The notes: a model not told the origin generated them from the sequence alone. A stretch of 64,000 bases of DNA from Persicaria tinctoria (GCA_037127255.1 JBANSL010000004.1:54910318-54974317), one strand, 5' to 3'; shown: positions 23,595 to 35,625, numbered from the stretch's first letter. Translations and numbers: made by a program.

Positions 23595-24640
23595 ATTCAA
23601 CTGTACTTAAAAAAACATGTGACTCCGTACGTGTTTGGCATATATCGTCTTCTCCGGACAATGGGGTTATTTTGCATCCTCTATTCCAAACAGTGAGGTT
23701 CGGGGTATTTGACATCTCTTCCTCGACTTCCTTGCATTGTTCTTCACTTGCCCTCGCGCTCGATCAGGTGAGTCTTCTCCTTTCTTTCGATTGATCTGTT
23801 TTATTAATTGGTTCTTGTTTTGGTTCGGCTTGAATTCCAGATCTGTTATTCCAGATCCGAAACCCAAATTGGCCTAGCCTCCATTGGTTTCATCCAGATC
23901 TGTTTCCTTTGAGCTAGCTACTACTTCTCCTTGAATGAGAACGAAAAAAACCCCAATTTCATCCCCAATTTCATCATTGCTCAATTCAACCTCACTCATC
24001 TCCTTCCTTGCATTGAGGATTCTCCTTGGCTTGGGTGGCTTCCATTGAGGATTTTGTTTATAATCAATCTGCTAATACAATGACAAAGTGACAATCTATT
24101 CATTTGGCCTCTTATGCATGACATCCATTATACTTTTTACTGTTTTTATCATGTAACATCTCCTTGAATGACAATAGCATTTCGGGGCAGTGATTTCTTA
24201 AATTGAGCTTTCTTGTTTAGGTAATTGGAGTAACCATATGCCTATTACTCATTAAATTTCATGCGAATCTCAAATGTGAATCTCAGCTGGTTGTATATTG
24301 ATGAGTTAACACTCCTTGCTGGTTGTATGCTGCTGATTTTTGTTGCTCAACTTTCACTTTTTTCGGTTCTGGGCTCAAATTCTGATGCCATGTGCCCTAG
24401 TGATAAGAAAATTTGAGAAGCTGCTGGTTTTTTCGGTTCTGGGCTCAAATCCTTGCTGGTTGTATGCTGCTGGTTTTTGTTGCATTTTGTTTATCCTAGT
24501 GATAAGAAAATTTGAGAAGCTGTTAGAAACTTTGGTAGGTATATATATATTGAGAAATCAGGTCTTTTCCAACTGTCAATCATGGGATGGGATGTCCAAT
24601 TGTATGGTGTTTCTTATACTCCATGTTGTTCCGTCCATAG
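23595..24640. repeat. Outer CACTA subterminal region with a tandem duplication
   Basis: TTTTTTCGGTTCTGGGCTCA occurs at about 24358 and 24428, and TAGTGATAAGAAAATTTGAG at about 24399 and 24495, together with repeated CTTGCTGGTTGTATGCTGCT. This marks a tandem duplication of roughly 70-95 bp. The rest is AT-rich leader or intron-like DNA. Confidence 0.7.
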
Positions 24641-24642
24641 GC

Positions 24643-25444
24643 ATGTCAGACACTTCTGGTAGTTGGCGAAGCGGTTGTCCAGAAAAGTACCCATGGATTG
24701 GAGGGGATGAGCCATACGAACGTCAGGTAAACAAATTGCTTTTAATTTACTTTGTAATGAAGGCAAGAACTGATTTTGGTGGACATGAATGTAATGCATT
24801 CATGATTGATGTTGCTGGAGAAGAATTTTTTGGCCTTCGCTTCTTTGTTCCCTCATTGGATTTCCTATTTTGTTGGAGAGGAACTTCTACAAATGATTTT
24901 TTTGCTTATCTTATTGGGTTGATTCAGATGATTGCGTACGTATGTTATTGAGTTGATTGTTGGTGCATTGTATTTCTAGATCGAATGTTGTTTTGTTCAT
25001 AGGAATATTCATTTTCTAAAACATGAATGTTGATTTGTTCCTTTGGTGCATATGACTCTTAAAATGAACTTATTTTCCTTTAAATCATCATGATACATTG
25101 TATGAATAATGCCATGCTTATGAATATAATGTCATGATTCGTAGTGGACTCTTTATAGTGAAGAGATGGAGGAAGTGTCGCGGGGCAAAGAGGAGAAGAA
25201 TCATGTGACGGCTATTGAGGAGGATGATGCAACCAGTAGCAAGAACCCATTGCTACGTCAGATGGTAGAAATAAACAAGGATCTAACCGAGCGCAACCAG
25301 AATCTAATTGAGCAGCTCAATGAACTGGAAGAACGCAACCGGTGTCTAACAGAGAGCAACCGGGAGCTAACTGAGCGCAACCGGGCTCTAATCGAACGCA
25401 ACTGTCAGCTGGGAGAACTCGTCCTTGCATTTGCGAAGAAGTAG
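24643..25444 (+). CDS. Two-exon leucine-zipper protein of the outer CACTA
   Basis: Exon 1 is 24643-24726 (starts MSDTSGSW; donor CAG/GTAAAC). Exon 2 is 25145-25444 (acceptor TCGTAG/TGG). Joined, they give an intact 127-residue frame. The C-terminal half is seven consecutive heptads, each starting with Leu (LTERNQN, LIEQLNE, LEERNRC, LTESNRE, LTERNRA, LIERNCQ, LGELVLA), a textbook parallel coiled coil. The middle (residues about 35-75) is acidic and polar. No basic DNA-binding stretch or zinc finger is seen. It sits upstream of the transposase gene, flanked by two similar palindromes. A dimerising accessory protein is possible, but function is unknown. Splice sites were chosen by eye. Confidence 0.5.
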
Positions 25445-25796
25445 GCATGGCCTTCACCTTATGTCATCGAGTCTTATTTCATGTAATGTTTTCGTTCTCG
25501 TAGTCGGATTTGGTAACATGGCAACTAGACTGTTCAAACTTAAGGCTTTTGTATCGTATTGTAGCTACTATGTCGGTTTCTTGAACACAACATTTTGGAT
25601 ATCGGTTTGTTGAACTTAGCATCAAGTAAAGTAGGTTTTGTATCATATGATTTGTATGTATTTGTTGCTTCAAGTGTGTTTTTTTTACCTACAAAATACA
25701 ATGGGCCGTTACCTGGGAAGTGAATATGAATCTCATACATCCAACCCAATTCAACAAGCCCATGTGTCATGCAGTTGACCAGACGTTGACCTCATT

Positions 25797-25828
25797 CAAG
25801 GGACAAACAAATATTTGTTCATCCCTTG
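25797..25828. repeat. Near-perfect 32-bp palindrome
   Basis: CAAGGGACAAACAAAT / ATTTGTTCATCCCTTG with two mismatched pairs, extending to TTCAAG...CTTGAA. It lies between the zipper gene and the TNP2 gene and is related to the palindrome at 23563. Confidence 0.95.
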
Positions 25829-26344
25829 AATTCAACTTTTCCAACCACCGCATTAATGAATGTGTACTTGTTACCTTAAATGTTTAAGGTTGAATTGTTG
25901 TGTTGGGTATACGGGAGCAGTCGAGAGCTTTGTCTTCCTCTTCATCCTCTTTCATGGTGGATCTTTAAAAAAAAAATTCACAAATTCTCCCCAAATTTGT
26001 TATATTTGAAGAAGGATTGGTGACATTTGAGGTTAGTGTTGTGATATATTTTTAAATCATTTGTGTATTGTGATTATATATATAATATATAGCAAATATG
26101 TGTTTATGTTGTGCTAGGGTTGAAATTGTGGAATTTTTGGTTCTTTTGAAAAAGAATGAAAATTTGAGCAAGGGATTGACATATGTGTGTTTGTGTTGAT
26201 TCACATATGTAATATATAGTATATATGTGTGTTTGTGTTGATAGAAACTTTAATTTGTGAAATTGGAGCATATATAGCAAATATGTGTGTTTGTGTTGAA
26301 TTTATGGTGGATATATTTCTTAATAGGGAGTGGGTTGTGCAAAG
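25829..26344. other. Leader/promoter region of the TNP2 gene
   Basis: AT-rich, with ATATGTGTGTTTGTGTTGA repeated three times (about 26181, 26223 and 26281). Transcription signals cannot be fixed by eye. Confidence 0.5.
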
Positions 26345-28691
26345 ATGATGGATAAGAGTTGGATGCAACTTCCATTTCTATCTAAAGAATACGTTGATGG
26401 GATAATCGAGTTTGTGCGAATTGTCCATGAGATCAAGAAAGCAACAGGGAGGACCCATTTTCATTGTCCGTGCAACCATTGTCGTAATGGTCGAGACCCA
26501 GTGACACCTGGACAAATGTTTTCACACTTGTATAGTAGAGGTATGGATCCATGTTATACAGTTTGGGACAAACATGGCGAAGCCCCGGTGGAGCCGACTT
26601 TCTCCCTTGCCAGAACACGATATTTGGAGCAAGGGGCTTCAAGTTCTTCTAGAGTTGATCCGTTGATGAACATTCTTCATGACAACTTCCCGTATCATGC
26701 CGGATACGAGGCAGGTGATGATTCAGTTCGTTTTGAGGACGTGGTGGACGACGATTATGAAAAATATGAGAGACTGTTAGTGAAAGCTCGAGCTCCGTTG
26801 TTTCAGGGATGTAAGGAAACTATTTTGAGTGCTGTTTTGAGGGCAATGAAGCTAAAGACAAAACATGGGATGTCTGATAAGTGTGTGGATGACAATTGTG
26901 CGTGGATCAATGACATACTTGCGCAAGGTCACAGCTTCCCTCCGGATTGGAAAAGGGTTCGCAAGGTGTGCAAGGATATCGGATTGAGTTATGTGGATAT
27001 TCATGCTTGTCAGTACAATTGTGTGTTGTTTTATAAGAGGTATTCGAATCTGGAAGTGTGTCCCATATGCCATACTTCAAGATGGAAGACACAGGTAGGT
27101 GATGATGGATGCAAGGTCGCTAGGAAAGTGGTAAAGTACTTTCCTTTGACTCTTAGATTGAAACGCTTGTTCATGTCTAAAGATGTTGCAAAGAAAATGC
27201 GGTGGCATGCCTCACGAGTGATAGATGATGGATGTTTGAAACATCCGACCGACGGGGAAGCCTGGCAAGAATTTGATAGACTGTACTCTCATTTCTCTCA
27301 TGACGCGAGGAATGTGCGGCTTGGTTTAGCAACCGATGGATTCAATCCATTTGGGAATATGACAACTTCACACAGTACATGGCCTGTCATTTTACTTCCA
27401 TATAATTTATCGCCATTGATGTGCATGAAGAAGGAGTTCAACATGTTGACATTGCTGATCCCGGGTCGAAAGTCACCTTGGAAGTGTCTAAGTGTTTTCC
27501 TGGAGCCATTGGTCGACGAGTTGCTTCAATTATGGCACACTGGAATCTGTACAGTTGATCGTTACTCGCAATCAACTTTCACAATAAAAGAAGCTGTGGT
27601 GTGGACTATTCCTGACTTTCCTGGTTTAAGGATGCTAGCAGGGTCAGCCACTAAGGGTTATAAAGCATGCCCTAACTGTTTGGATGATATCTCATCAACA
27701 TTCGAATGTGGGAGAATGGTCTATGATGGTCACTGTAGATGGCTTCCGTTAAACCATCCTTGACGGACAGCAGGTCATGCTTTTAATGGGCAATCTGAGC
27801 TACGGTCAAGGCCGCTTGACGTTGATGGGGAGGAACTCCTAGCACGAATTGATAGGTACAAAATTCTTTTTATCATTCTTTATATCATTTCCATAAAAAG
27901 ATCAGTTCTTTAAAGTGAGATATTGTTGTTACTATCATTTCTTTATATCATTTCTATCATTTGTTTTATATCAGCTACACGTACTCCACCCTCAGTTCGC
28001 ACGAGCAGTTCAAGGCTCCGTACAATTCTAGAAATATACTTTGTTGGACTCATAGATCCATATTCTGGAGATTGCCTTATTGGCCGTACACGAAAGTGAG
28101 ATATTGTCTCGATGTCATGCACATTGAGAAGAATGTGTTTGACAATATTATCGGAACCATTTTCTGTATTGAAGGAAAGTCCAAAGATGGTCCTCAAGCC
28201 CGCGCAGCTTTAAGAAAAAGAGGGGTGCGGAAATCTCTACATGCAAGGGGTAATGGTCAACTTCCTCCTGCACCATACACAGTCCGGTCAGATTATCTCG
28301 AGGAGGTGTTTGAATGGTTTGGTGATGTGAAGTATCCTCATGGTTACACTGGATGTTTGAAAAGTCGTGTAAGTGTACGGGAGAAAACGTTTGTCGGATT
28401 GAAGACACACGATTTCCATGTAATGCTTCAATGTCTTCTTCCAATCGCTATTCGGTCGTACTTACCAGTTTCCGTTGTCACGACTTTAGTGGCCCTATGC
28501 AAATGGTTTCAGAAATTAAGTTCTAGGGAATTAAGGAAAGAGGAAGATGAGATAGTACAGATTCTATGCAGCTTTGAGATGATTTTTCCTACTCACTTCT
28601 TCACCATTATGGTCCATCTCCTAGTTCATCTTCCTCGCCAAGTGTTGCTCACCGACCCTGTGCATTACACCTGGATGTATGCAATAGAACG
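26345..28691 (+). pseudogene. CACTA TNP2 transposase, N-terminal and central parts
   Basis: It starts MMDKSWM, as in other plant TNP2 proteins. Next comes the transposase-associated Cys/His domain (FHCPCNHCRNGRDP, about 26457-26500), then the TNP2 (Transposase_21) domain: ACQYNCVLFYKRY, CPICHTSRWK, FPLTLRLKRLFMSK, DGFNPFGNMTTSHSTWPV, LPYNLSPLMCMKKEF, ATKGYKACPNC. The frame stops at TGA 27761-27763 where the family has Trp, then reopens (RTAGHAFNGQSELRSRPLDV). After an intron-like gap, 27975-28691 continues with LDVMHIEKNVFDNIIGTI and the start of DUF4218 (HDFHVMLQCLLPIAIRSYLP, SFEMIFPTHFFTIMVHLLVHL), ending at a donor at 28692. The enzyme would cut and join CACTA ends; this copy is disabled. 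Confidence 0.88.
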
Positions 28692-28779
28692 GTACATTTC
28701 TCACTCTCATCTTAAATTCCATTTAAATTATACCTTTTGTTCATATCGTCGCATTGAAATTACACCCATCCTATTTCAG

Positions 28780-28963
28780 ACAACTTGGCGCATACAAGAA
28801 ATATGTCGTCAACCCTCGTTACCCAGAAGGGACCATTACCACACGTTACATCGCAGAAGAGGCAGTGACCTATTGTAATTTGTACTTGGAGGTTGGAGAA
28901 GGTCAGGAAGGGACATCAACCAGTACTTCTTATGTGTTCGATATTTCTGTTGTTTCCGAGCTT
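28780..28963 (+). pseudogene. TNP2 gene, DUF4218 exon before the nested CACTA
   Basis: The acceptor TTTCAG/AC rejoins the frame (ER/QLGAYKKYVVNPRYPEG, with IAEEAVTYCNLYLEVGEG), as in DUF4218. The exon is interrupted at 28963 by the inner CACTA and resumes at 35626. Confidence 0.8.
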
Positions 28964-28979
28964 CACTACTAGAAATTTG

Positions 28980-29700
28980 TGATTTAACATCGGTTAATAG
29001 TCGATGTCTTTAAAAAAAAACCGATGTCTATGTGGGTGATGTAAAAAGTCAAAAGTTTTTCACATCGGCTAATGACCGATGTCTATAAAACTTATAACAT
29101 TGTTTTTAAATATAAAACCGATATTTGTAATACTTTATAACATCAGTTATATTGTTTTTAACATTTTTTTGATAGACTTGGCTATTGATAACCCTTGTTA
29201 TTTTGTATTTTAAGGCCAATGAAGATGTGAATCATAACACAATTAAGCCAATGGACATCGATATTTTGAAATTAAACGATGTTTTAATATGAAATAGACA
29301 TCACCTGTATAGAAATCCTACATAGGTATATTCATTTTCTCTCTATAATTTATAATATTATTTTTCCACTCAAAATTTGGCTATATGGAATATATACAAA
29401 ACCGATGTTATTTGGATATATTGAAATCAGTTTTGGTTTTAAAACCGTTCTTTATATGTAGTAAAGACAACGTAAATTATTAATGAATAAGATGTGTTTT
29501 AGGTCGTAAAAATGACATTTTTAGTTCTTAAAAGTGATGTGCTTGGCTTGTAAAACTGATGTTTTTTTGTACGTAAAGCTGATGTGTATAGTTCGTAAAA
29601 CTGATGTTTTTAGTACGTAAGACGATGTTTTTAGTACGTAAGACGATGGCTTTCGTTACAATAAATCGATGTCTTTTGCCCGTAAACCCGATGTGCTAGC
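28980..29700. repeat. Inner CACTA left subterminal repeats
   Basis: More than a dozen short units of the (A)ACATCGGTT / AACCGATGT or GTAAAACTGATGT type in both orientations, as expected for transposase-binding repeats of CACTA ends. Further in (29705-29960) lie AGACCAACCAAAGAGAAC twice and several ACCGAAACAT units. Confidence 0.85.
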
Positions 29701-30218
29701 TTATGAACCAAAGCAATTTGGTTCATAAACCCAATATCCTGTCTATATATACACATAGACGAAACCACACCAGACCAACCAAAGAGAACCTGACCAACCG
29801 AAACATACACCATACCAACCGAAATATATTTACACATACACCAAACCGAAACATGTTTTCAGAACCGGTATATATACACATACACCAGACCAACCAAAGA
29901 GAACACGTTTTCATAAACAAAGGATCAAATGCCACACAATGCACTACATTTGGCTACTTAGTATTATCAACAAAATTGGCATGTTTGGGACACCAAGGTT
30001 AGAGGCTGCACATCCTAAAATAATTACAAAATCAACAAAATAGGATATTATCTTATTGGCACCAATGTTAAAGGCTAGCTGGCCTGATCTAGTTAATATT
30101 TTTGTACGTGCTTCTAGCTAGGCAATTAGAAACCCAAAAAAAGCCTTGAATTCATGCAAAAAATAGGCAAACCTTCCAGAAGCTTGGTAGTTCCTTAACC
30201 TAGGCGCATTAGATCAAC

Positions 30219-31110
30219 CTACAACAAGCTCTCGATAAATTCAGCAAGTTCAACCCGAACTTCATCAATCTCCTGTTGGCTATAGGATTTACGACTCCTT
30301 GCAACAACCCACTGTTATCACAAATAAAGCATGTTGTTACGTGTCTATAGAGTAGTGCATGCACCAAAATTGTAAGCAACAAAGATCCAATGTGCACTTA
30401 TTCTATCAATAATTGGTACATCACGTAATATCCAATATTTATACCTTGGTGGAGAATGAAATATTGTCATCCTCTACGATCTCCTTCATAAAGCGCATCA
30501 CGTAGTACCCACACTCATGTCCACCCGGCTGCATAGGTGCACCATTGAGGTGTATGACCTTTGGCATTTTCCCATCACCGTTACTAGTCTCTTCATTGAA
30601 TTGTTTAACAGCACTACATATATATATATCACATGCTGAAATTACGTTTCATATGGATATAAAAGCTATCACTAATTTGTTAAACCATGAAAATCATATA
30701 AGCATGAATTCATTACCTCTGCACTGCCTTCTCCCAGCCCTTGTACACAGATGGTCTTGGCATGGAGTCAATTATGAAGATTTCTGACTCCCATATAACA
30801 GTTAAGATCCAATGTTTCCTAAATATTTCAAAGAAAATGCATGCATACAATCAATAGAAAGCCAAATGGACTTTTGATAATTTTCCAACAGAAAGTTTGT
30901 GGGGGATCATGTATATGCTGTCATGAGGGATCAAAAGTGTATATAGTTATAAAAAAGGATCACAACGCACCCGGGGTTATGAGGGATCATGAATATGCGG
31001 TCGTTCTTTCCTTGTTTTAGTCGTGTCACCAAGTAAGGAACAAAACTCGCTCTTGTGTATGTGGCTGTAGCCCCGGAGTCTTGGCGGGCAGCAGCACCAT
31101 CTTTTGTCTT
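30219..31110 (-). pseudogene. ULP1-like protease C-terminal half, fused to TNP2
   Basis: Minus-strand exons: up to 30971 (VPYLVTRLKQGKNDRIFMI, ending PHNPG); 30818-30717 (starts with the codons for KHWILTVI, ending EKAVQ); 30613-30445 (QPGGHECGYYVMRFMKEI); 30311-30219 (SYSQQEIDEVRVELAEFIE then stop). All junctions fit GT-AG and keep frame. The His (HW, codon 30814-30812), the Asp (IIDSM) and the Cys (ECGYYV, for the usual DCG) complete the C48 triad. The domain lacks its N-terminal half and is joined in frame to TNP2 sequence at about 31080-31110. In the full CACTA this would be a separate deSUMOylase-like protein. Confidence 0.72.
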
Positions 31111-32755
31111 GAAATGCATGTTTAACAATGTCCCAACCAAACTTTCTGCGACATTCTTCTCGATGTGCATCACATCGAGACAATGTCAAACATGTAACCA
31201 CGCCCAATACTCCAAATTGAAGAAGATTGACTTCTTCTTCCCAAGTAGCTTCTACTTCTGGGTTTTTCTTCTTCTTTTTCTTCCCAAACACATAATTAAT
31301 ACTTTCAACCGATTTCAACACTTCCAGACCTGATTGGGGCAATGGTTCATCTCCCAACTCTTGCTCATTATTAAAGGCCTTTCTTTGCCTACGATACGGA
31401 TGATAACGATTAAGATACTTACGGTGACCTCCATAAGCCATCTTTCGACTATGTGGTAGATAAATTGCGGTAGTTTTATCACCGCAGATTGGACATGCCT
31501 TGTACCCTTTTGTGGAGCAGCCGGATAAGTTTCCATATGCAGGAAAATCGTTGATGGTCCACAATAGTACAGCTCTGAGGGTGAAGTGTTCCTTTCGATA
31601 AGCATCGTACACATTAGGGACCCCTACCCACAATGTCTGCAGATCCTCAATTAGCGGCGCCAAGTAGATATCTATATCGATGCCGGGCTGTTTTGGGCCA
31701 GAAATTAGTAAAGATAACATCATAAACTTCCTTTTCATGCACAACCATGGAGGAAGATTATACGTTACCAAAATTACAGGCCAACAACTATATCTGCTGC
31801 TCATACTACTATGTGGATTAATGCCATCCGCTGCCAAGGCCATCCTCAAATTTCTAGCTTCTGTTGCAAATTCCGGACACTTGTAATCAATCAACTTCCA
31901 AGCAGGGGAATCAACTGGATGTCTCATGTAGCCATCTTGATTGTGATTCTCATCATGCCATGTAATCAATTCAGCTGTTTCAGCAGATTTAAACAAACGG
32001 CGTAATCGAGGGATGATGGGAAAATACCATAAAACCTTTGCTGGTTGTCCCTCCCTTTCTGTTTGATCTCTCGTCATCTTCCAACGAGAGAGACCACAAG
32101 TAGGGCAAGATTTTGACTCGGCATACTCATTCCTATAAAGTATACAATCATTGGGACATGCATGTATTTTCTGATATGAAAGGCCTAGCTTGTTTAGTGT
32201 TTTTCTTGACTCGTACAGAGTTTGCGGTAACACATTTCCATTCAGAAGCAAGGACGATACAACCTCTAGTACTTCATTGAAACAAGTGTCACTCAAGCCA
32301 AACTTTGCTTTAACAGAGTGAAGTCTAACTAGCGCATCTAACTTCGTGTGATCACTACGATCAAACAGGGGTCTTTGTGCATCTTCAACAAACTGATTGA
32401 AGTCAGCAGATTCTGCATCATAATCATCGCCTTCATTCCAAGCTGCTTCATACATCTCCACGGTTTCAGAGCCGAGTTGAGGGTGATGAGGTTTGTAGAC
32501 ACCATTGTTTGGGTCAACACTAGCAGTAGGTTCTCCATGCCAAATCCAATTTGTGTATCCCAAACTGAACCCAAATTCATGGCAGTGTTCTCTCATGACT
32601 TTAAATGTCCTCTTCTTAAAATTCACACATTTTGAGCAAGGACATCTTACTTTCTTAGCGTTATTAGAGTTAGTTTTAACATAAGCAAAGAAAGCGTCCA
32701 ACCCCAATTGATACTTCTCACTCAACCTATCTTCTTCAATCCATGATTTATCCAT
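31111..32755 (-). pseudogene. CACTA TNP2 transposase, truncated
   Basis: It starts MDKSWIEEDRLSEKYQLGLD. CPCSKCVNFKKR is the associated Cys domain (residues about 38-50). ACPNDCILYRNEYAESKSC, FPIIPRLRRLFKSAETAE, DGINPHSSMSSRYSCWPVIL, TYNLPPWLCMKRKFMM and STKGYKACPICGDKT cover the TNP2 domain. At about 31222, in an AAG-rich stretch, the frame shifts. The next frame reads KKSIFFNLEYW, then a TGA where the family has Arg, then HCLDVMHIEKNVAESLVGTL, and stops being TNP2 after KTKDGAAARQD. DUF4218 and DUF4216 are missing. Non-functional. Confidence 0.85.
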
Positions 32756-32959
32756 TGCTAAAAATTATAAAACAAATAGAAAAAGAAGAATATAAACTAT
32801 GTTACTAAAAAAAACACGAACTGTAATTTAAATAAATCATAGCTTGGATATAAGTGTAATGTAAATAATTTATAACATGGATATATTTCAGCTTATTTAT
32901 ATATCCAACACGAACTGTAATTTAAATAAATCTTGCTGGAGAACTTAAACATAAGATTT

Positions 32960-33480
32960 ATGACAGTTATAAGATTTCACCTTATGGCAGAATTGCATGG
33001 AATTGATGGGGTTCCACATCTAATCTTTGTTCACTCAAGCTACAACATTGAGGTGATTTCCCCACCCAAAAAAAAAAAAAAAAGAACAGCCCTAAATTAG
33101 TTTCATAACCTAAATTAGAGAGTACTTCAAACCCTAAAGAAACGCTAAATCAAAACTAGATACTCCCTCCGTTCGGCAAAACTTGTCATTTTAACTCTCC
33201 ACACAAGTTTTAATAAAGCTAATAATTACACTCCATTTTTATTAATTTACCCTCATTTATTACTCTACTTTTTACTTTATCAAAAACTACAACTCACAAC
33301 ACATCAATCAAATCAAGGGCATTTTAGTAAAGTAGAAGCAAAAATATCTAAAATGACAAGTTTTTCCGAACAAAAACAAAACTCTAAAACGTCAAGTTTT
33401 GCCGAACGGAGGGAGTATCAATTTTAGCTATCTATACTTAATCAAACCAGCTATCTATACTTAATCAAACCAATTTTAGA
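32960..33480. repeat. Duplicate copy A (with MITE)
   Basis: GACAGTTATAAGATTTCACC through ATCTATACTTAATCAAACC, about 270 bp without the MITE, repeated at 34580-34815. Copy A contains the Stowaway MITE and, after it, a short tandem of CTATCTATACTTAATCAAAC. Confidence 0.9.
33163..33415. mobile_element. Stowaway MITE, 253 bp
   Basis: Terminal inverted repeats CTCCCTCCGTTCGGCAAAAC and its complement at the right (GTTTTGCCGAACGGAGGGAG), flanked by TA (33161-33162 and 33416-33417). Size, ends and target fit Tc1/mariner-derived Stowaway MITEs. The paralogous empty site near 34780 proves the boundaries. Confidence 0.97.
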
Positions 33481-33499
33481 GAGTACTTCCTTCAGCTTG

Positions 33500-34560
33500 A
33501 ATGCCTTGGGAAGCTTCCCCCAACGTAAGTTCTCATATCTATTCCTTATAGATCTTTGTTAGCATGATCTATACAATTTTGAAAGTTGAGTACATTATTG
33601 GCAATGATAAGTTGCTATATTTTTTTAATGCTGCATTGTGGTTGAATGCTTCGGTGTTCTGTTGCACGCAAGATTGAAAAGGTGAAGCATGGGTTTGGCA
33701 TGAGAGCTCCTAAGGCTATTTCGTAGACGAATCTTGCTAGATTGAACATTATTCCAAATGACCAAAGAGACATCAGAAACTAAGATTATAAGGGCTTTGT
33801 GCTGCCATCTGTTGATGAAAATGCATAAAGAAGTTGGAGGAAGAAAGAAACCTTGTAAATGAATGCTATTTTAAGCTGGATTATCTGCAGCAAGGTCTAA
33901 GGCTATCTAAAAAAAAACGTATAACCAAAGTAACAGTAGAGATTGACACTCTAGATGTACAATCACGTATTAAGGCCAGTTTGGACTGTCACAAAAAAGG
34001 CATTATAATACCTGCTCAACAACAGTTAACAATTATATAATGCTTTACAAATTAAAAGTACATATAAGCATGATGAATCAAACATGCCCTACATGGGAGC
34101 GAAGAGAAGGTTCAACCCTTCATTTTCTTTTCAAGAGCAAGATTAATGTAGAAGAGAAAGTACTTGTTAGCAATAAGTTCCTTATCAACAATACAAATGA
34201 ACTCCTTCTCAAGCACAAATAAGTTTCTTATCGTCAATTAGCTCTTTGTGTCAAATAGGCCCTAGGATTAACATATTCATAAAGAGGCAAATAGAGTAGC
34301 TTATCACCTAATTTGCTCCATAATGGGTATGAATGAATATGCGGGTGTGTCCTGATTGTATGAATTGGAAACTAGAAACAATAGGTCTATTGATAGTGAC
34401 AAGTAGGGATCATGTTTCTTTGTTTTTTTCCCCTAGTTCCTTTGTTGTGTATTGTAAGCATGTTTATCTATATAGCTAGTGTCTCAGTTTAACCAAAATC
34501 CAAGGGTGAAGGTTGCACTATCTCTATATGTACATCATTACAGTGTAATTTTGTCTAAAT
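33500..34560. other. Inner CACTA non-coding DNA
   Basis: Scattered short frames with stops. Nothing recognisable is seen. It separates the two duplicate copies. Confidence 0.4.
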
Positions 34561-34579
34561 TGTGATGCCCTTTACATTT

Positions 34580-34815
34580 ATGACAGTTACAAGATTTCAC
34601 CTTATGGCATGATTGCATTGGATTGATGGGGTTCCACATCTAATCTTTGTTCACTCAAGCTACAACATTGAGGTGATTTCCCCACCAAAAAAAAACAAAA
34701 GAACAGCCCTAAATTAGTTTCATAACCTAAATTAGAGAGTACTTCAAACCCTAAAGAAACGCTAAATCAAAACTAGATATCAATTTTAGCTATCTATACT
34801 TAATCAAACCAGTTC
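34580..34815. repeat. Duplicate copy B (empty MITE site)
   Basis: Same sequence as copy A but reading CTAGATATCAATTTTAG where copy A carries the MITE between CTAGATA and TCAATTTTAG. Confidence 0.92.
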
Positions 34816-35474
34816 ATATAAACCCTAAATCAAAAATATTGAAAATTGAAGGCGGAAAGTTAGGGTTTCGAATGTTGAAGTTGGGATTTCAAAAGCATAC
34901 CTGAATGTTGACAACCCGGCTTGATTTCGATGGTGAGAGAGATGACCACTAATAGAGGCAAAGCTCGGTTCGACAGAAACCACAGGCCACGCCCTGGAGA
35001 CACGACGAAGAAAGTGAAAGATGAGTTTCGTGGTTACGGAAAGAGTTGAGAGATGGGAACTTACGAGAACGAAGAAGGGATTTCGCCGGAGAGTCTACAA
35101 CCCCACCGAAGCCACCATCGAGCTCCAAGGCCGGCGAGATTGGCGGATTAGCGGAGGAAGGCGTTGGGGGTGAACAGGAAGGAGCCTGCGATTTGGAAGA
35201 GGGAGCTGGGAGTCGGGGGCGCTGAGTCCAAATGTGGAATTGGGTTTTAATTTTTCCATGCATAAGCCTTCGATCTATTCTTTTGTTTTGTAAATAATTC
35301 CATTTTTTTTCCAAGTGTTAGAACTATTGGGTTGTGTTTTAATTTTTTGTAAGAAACAAACTCAAACTTCAAAAAAATTCTAAGTGTTAAATTCGCCCGC
35401 GTGTATTTGAGATGGGCGGGATTTTACGTACTCCAGATTTCAATCCCGCGTGTTTAACTTTTTCCTAAAAACTT
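34816..35474 (-). other. Probable 5' leader of the inner CACTA gene
   Basis: It contains a minus-strand GC-rich patch (35050-35240) with open but unrecognised frames. It may be a captured exon or leader; no gene is called. Confidence 0.3.
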
Positions 35475-35625
35475 TTTTTAACATCGGTCAATAAAATCAG
35501 TGTGATGTCTATTATGTTTTCAACATCATTATTTTTTTTAGCCGATGTTAAAAATTTATTTAACATCACCTGCTTTTCTGGACGATGTTAATTGTCCGAT
35601 GTTAAATAACAGAATTCTAGTAGTG
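35475..35625. repeat. Inner CACTA right subterminal repeats
   Basis: AACATCGG, CCGATGTTAAA and GACGATGTTAA units leading to the terminal CTAGTAGTG. Confidence 0.85.

Larger units (their letters stand above)
28964..35625 (-). mobile_element. Nested CACTA element (inner)
   Basis: The left end CACTACTAGAAATTTGTGAT and the reverse complement of the right end CACTACTAGAATTCTGTTAT match closely over 30 bp, continuing TTTAACATCGG. Both subterminal regions are crowded with AACATCGG/CCGATGTT units (28985-29700 and 35475-35605). Flanking bases are CTT and TTG, so the 3-bp duplication is imperfect. It interrupts a DUF4218 coding exon in frame. Genes run on the minus strand. It is internally deleted (see the TNP2/ULP1 entry) and contains a duplication and a MITE. 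Confidence 0.92.

Noticed and set aside
26852..27092. Minus-strand ORFs opposite TNP2
   Set aside because: Shadows of the transposase frame.
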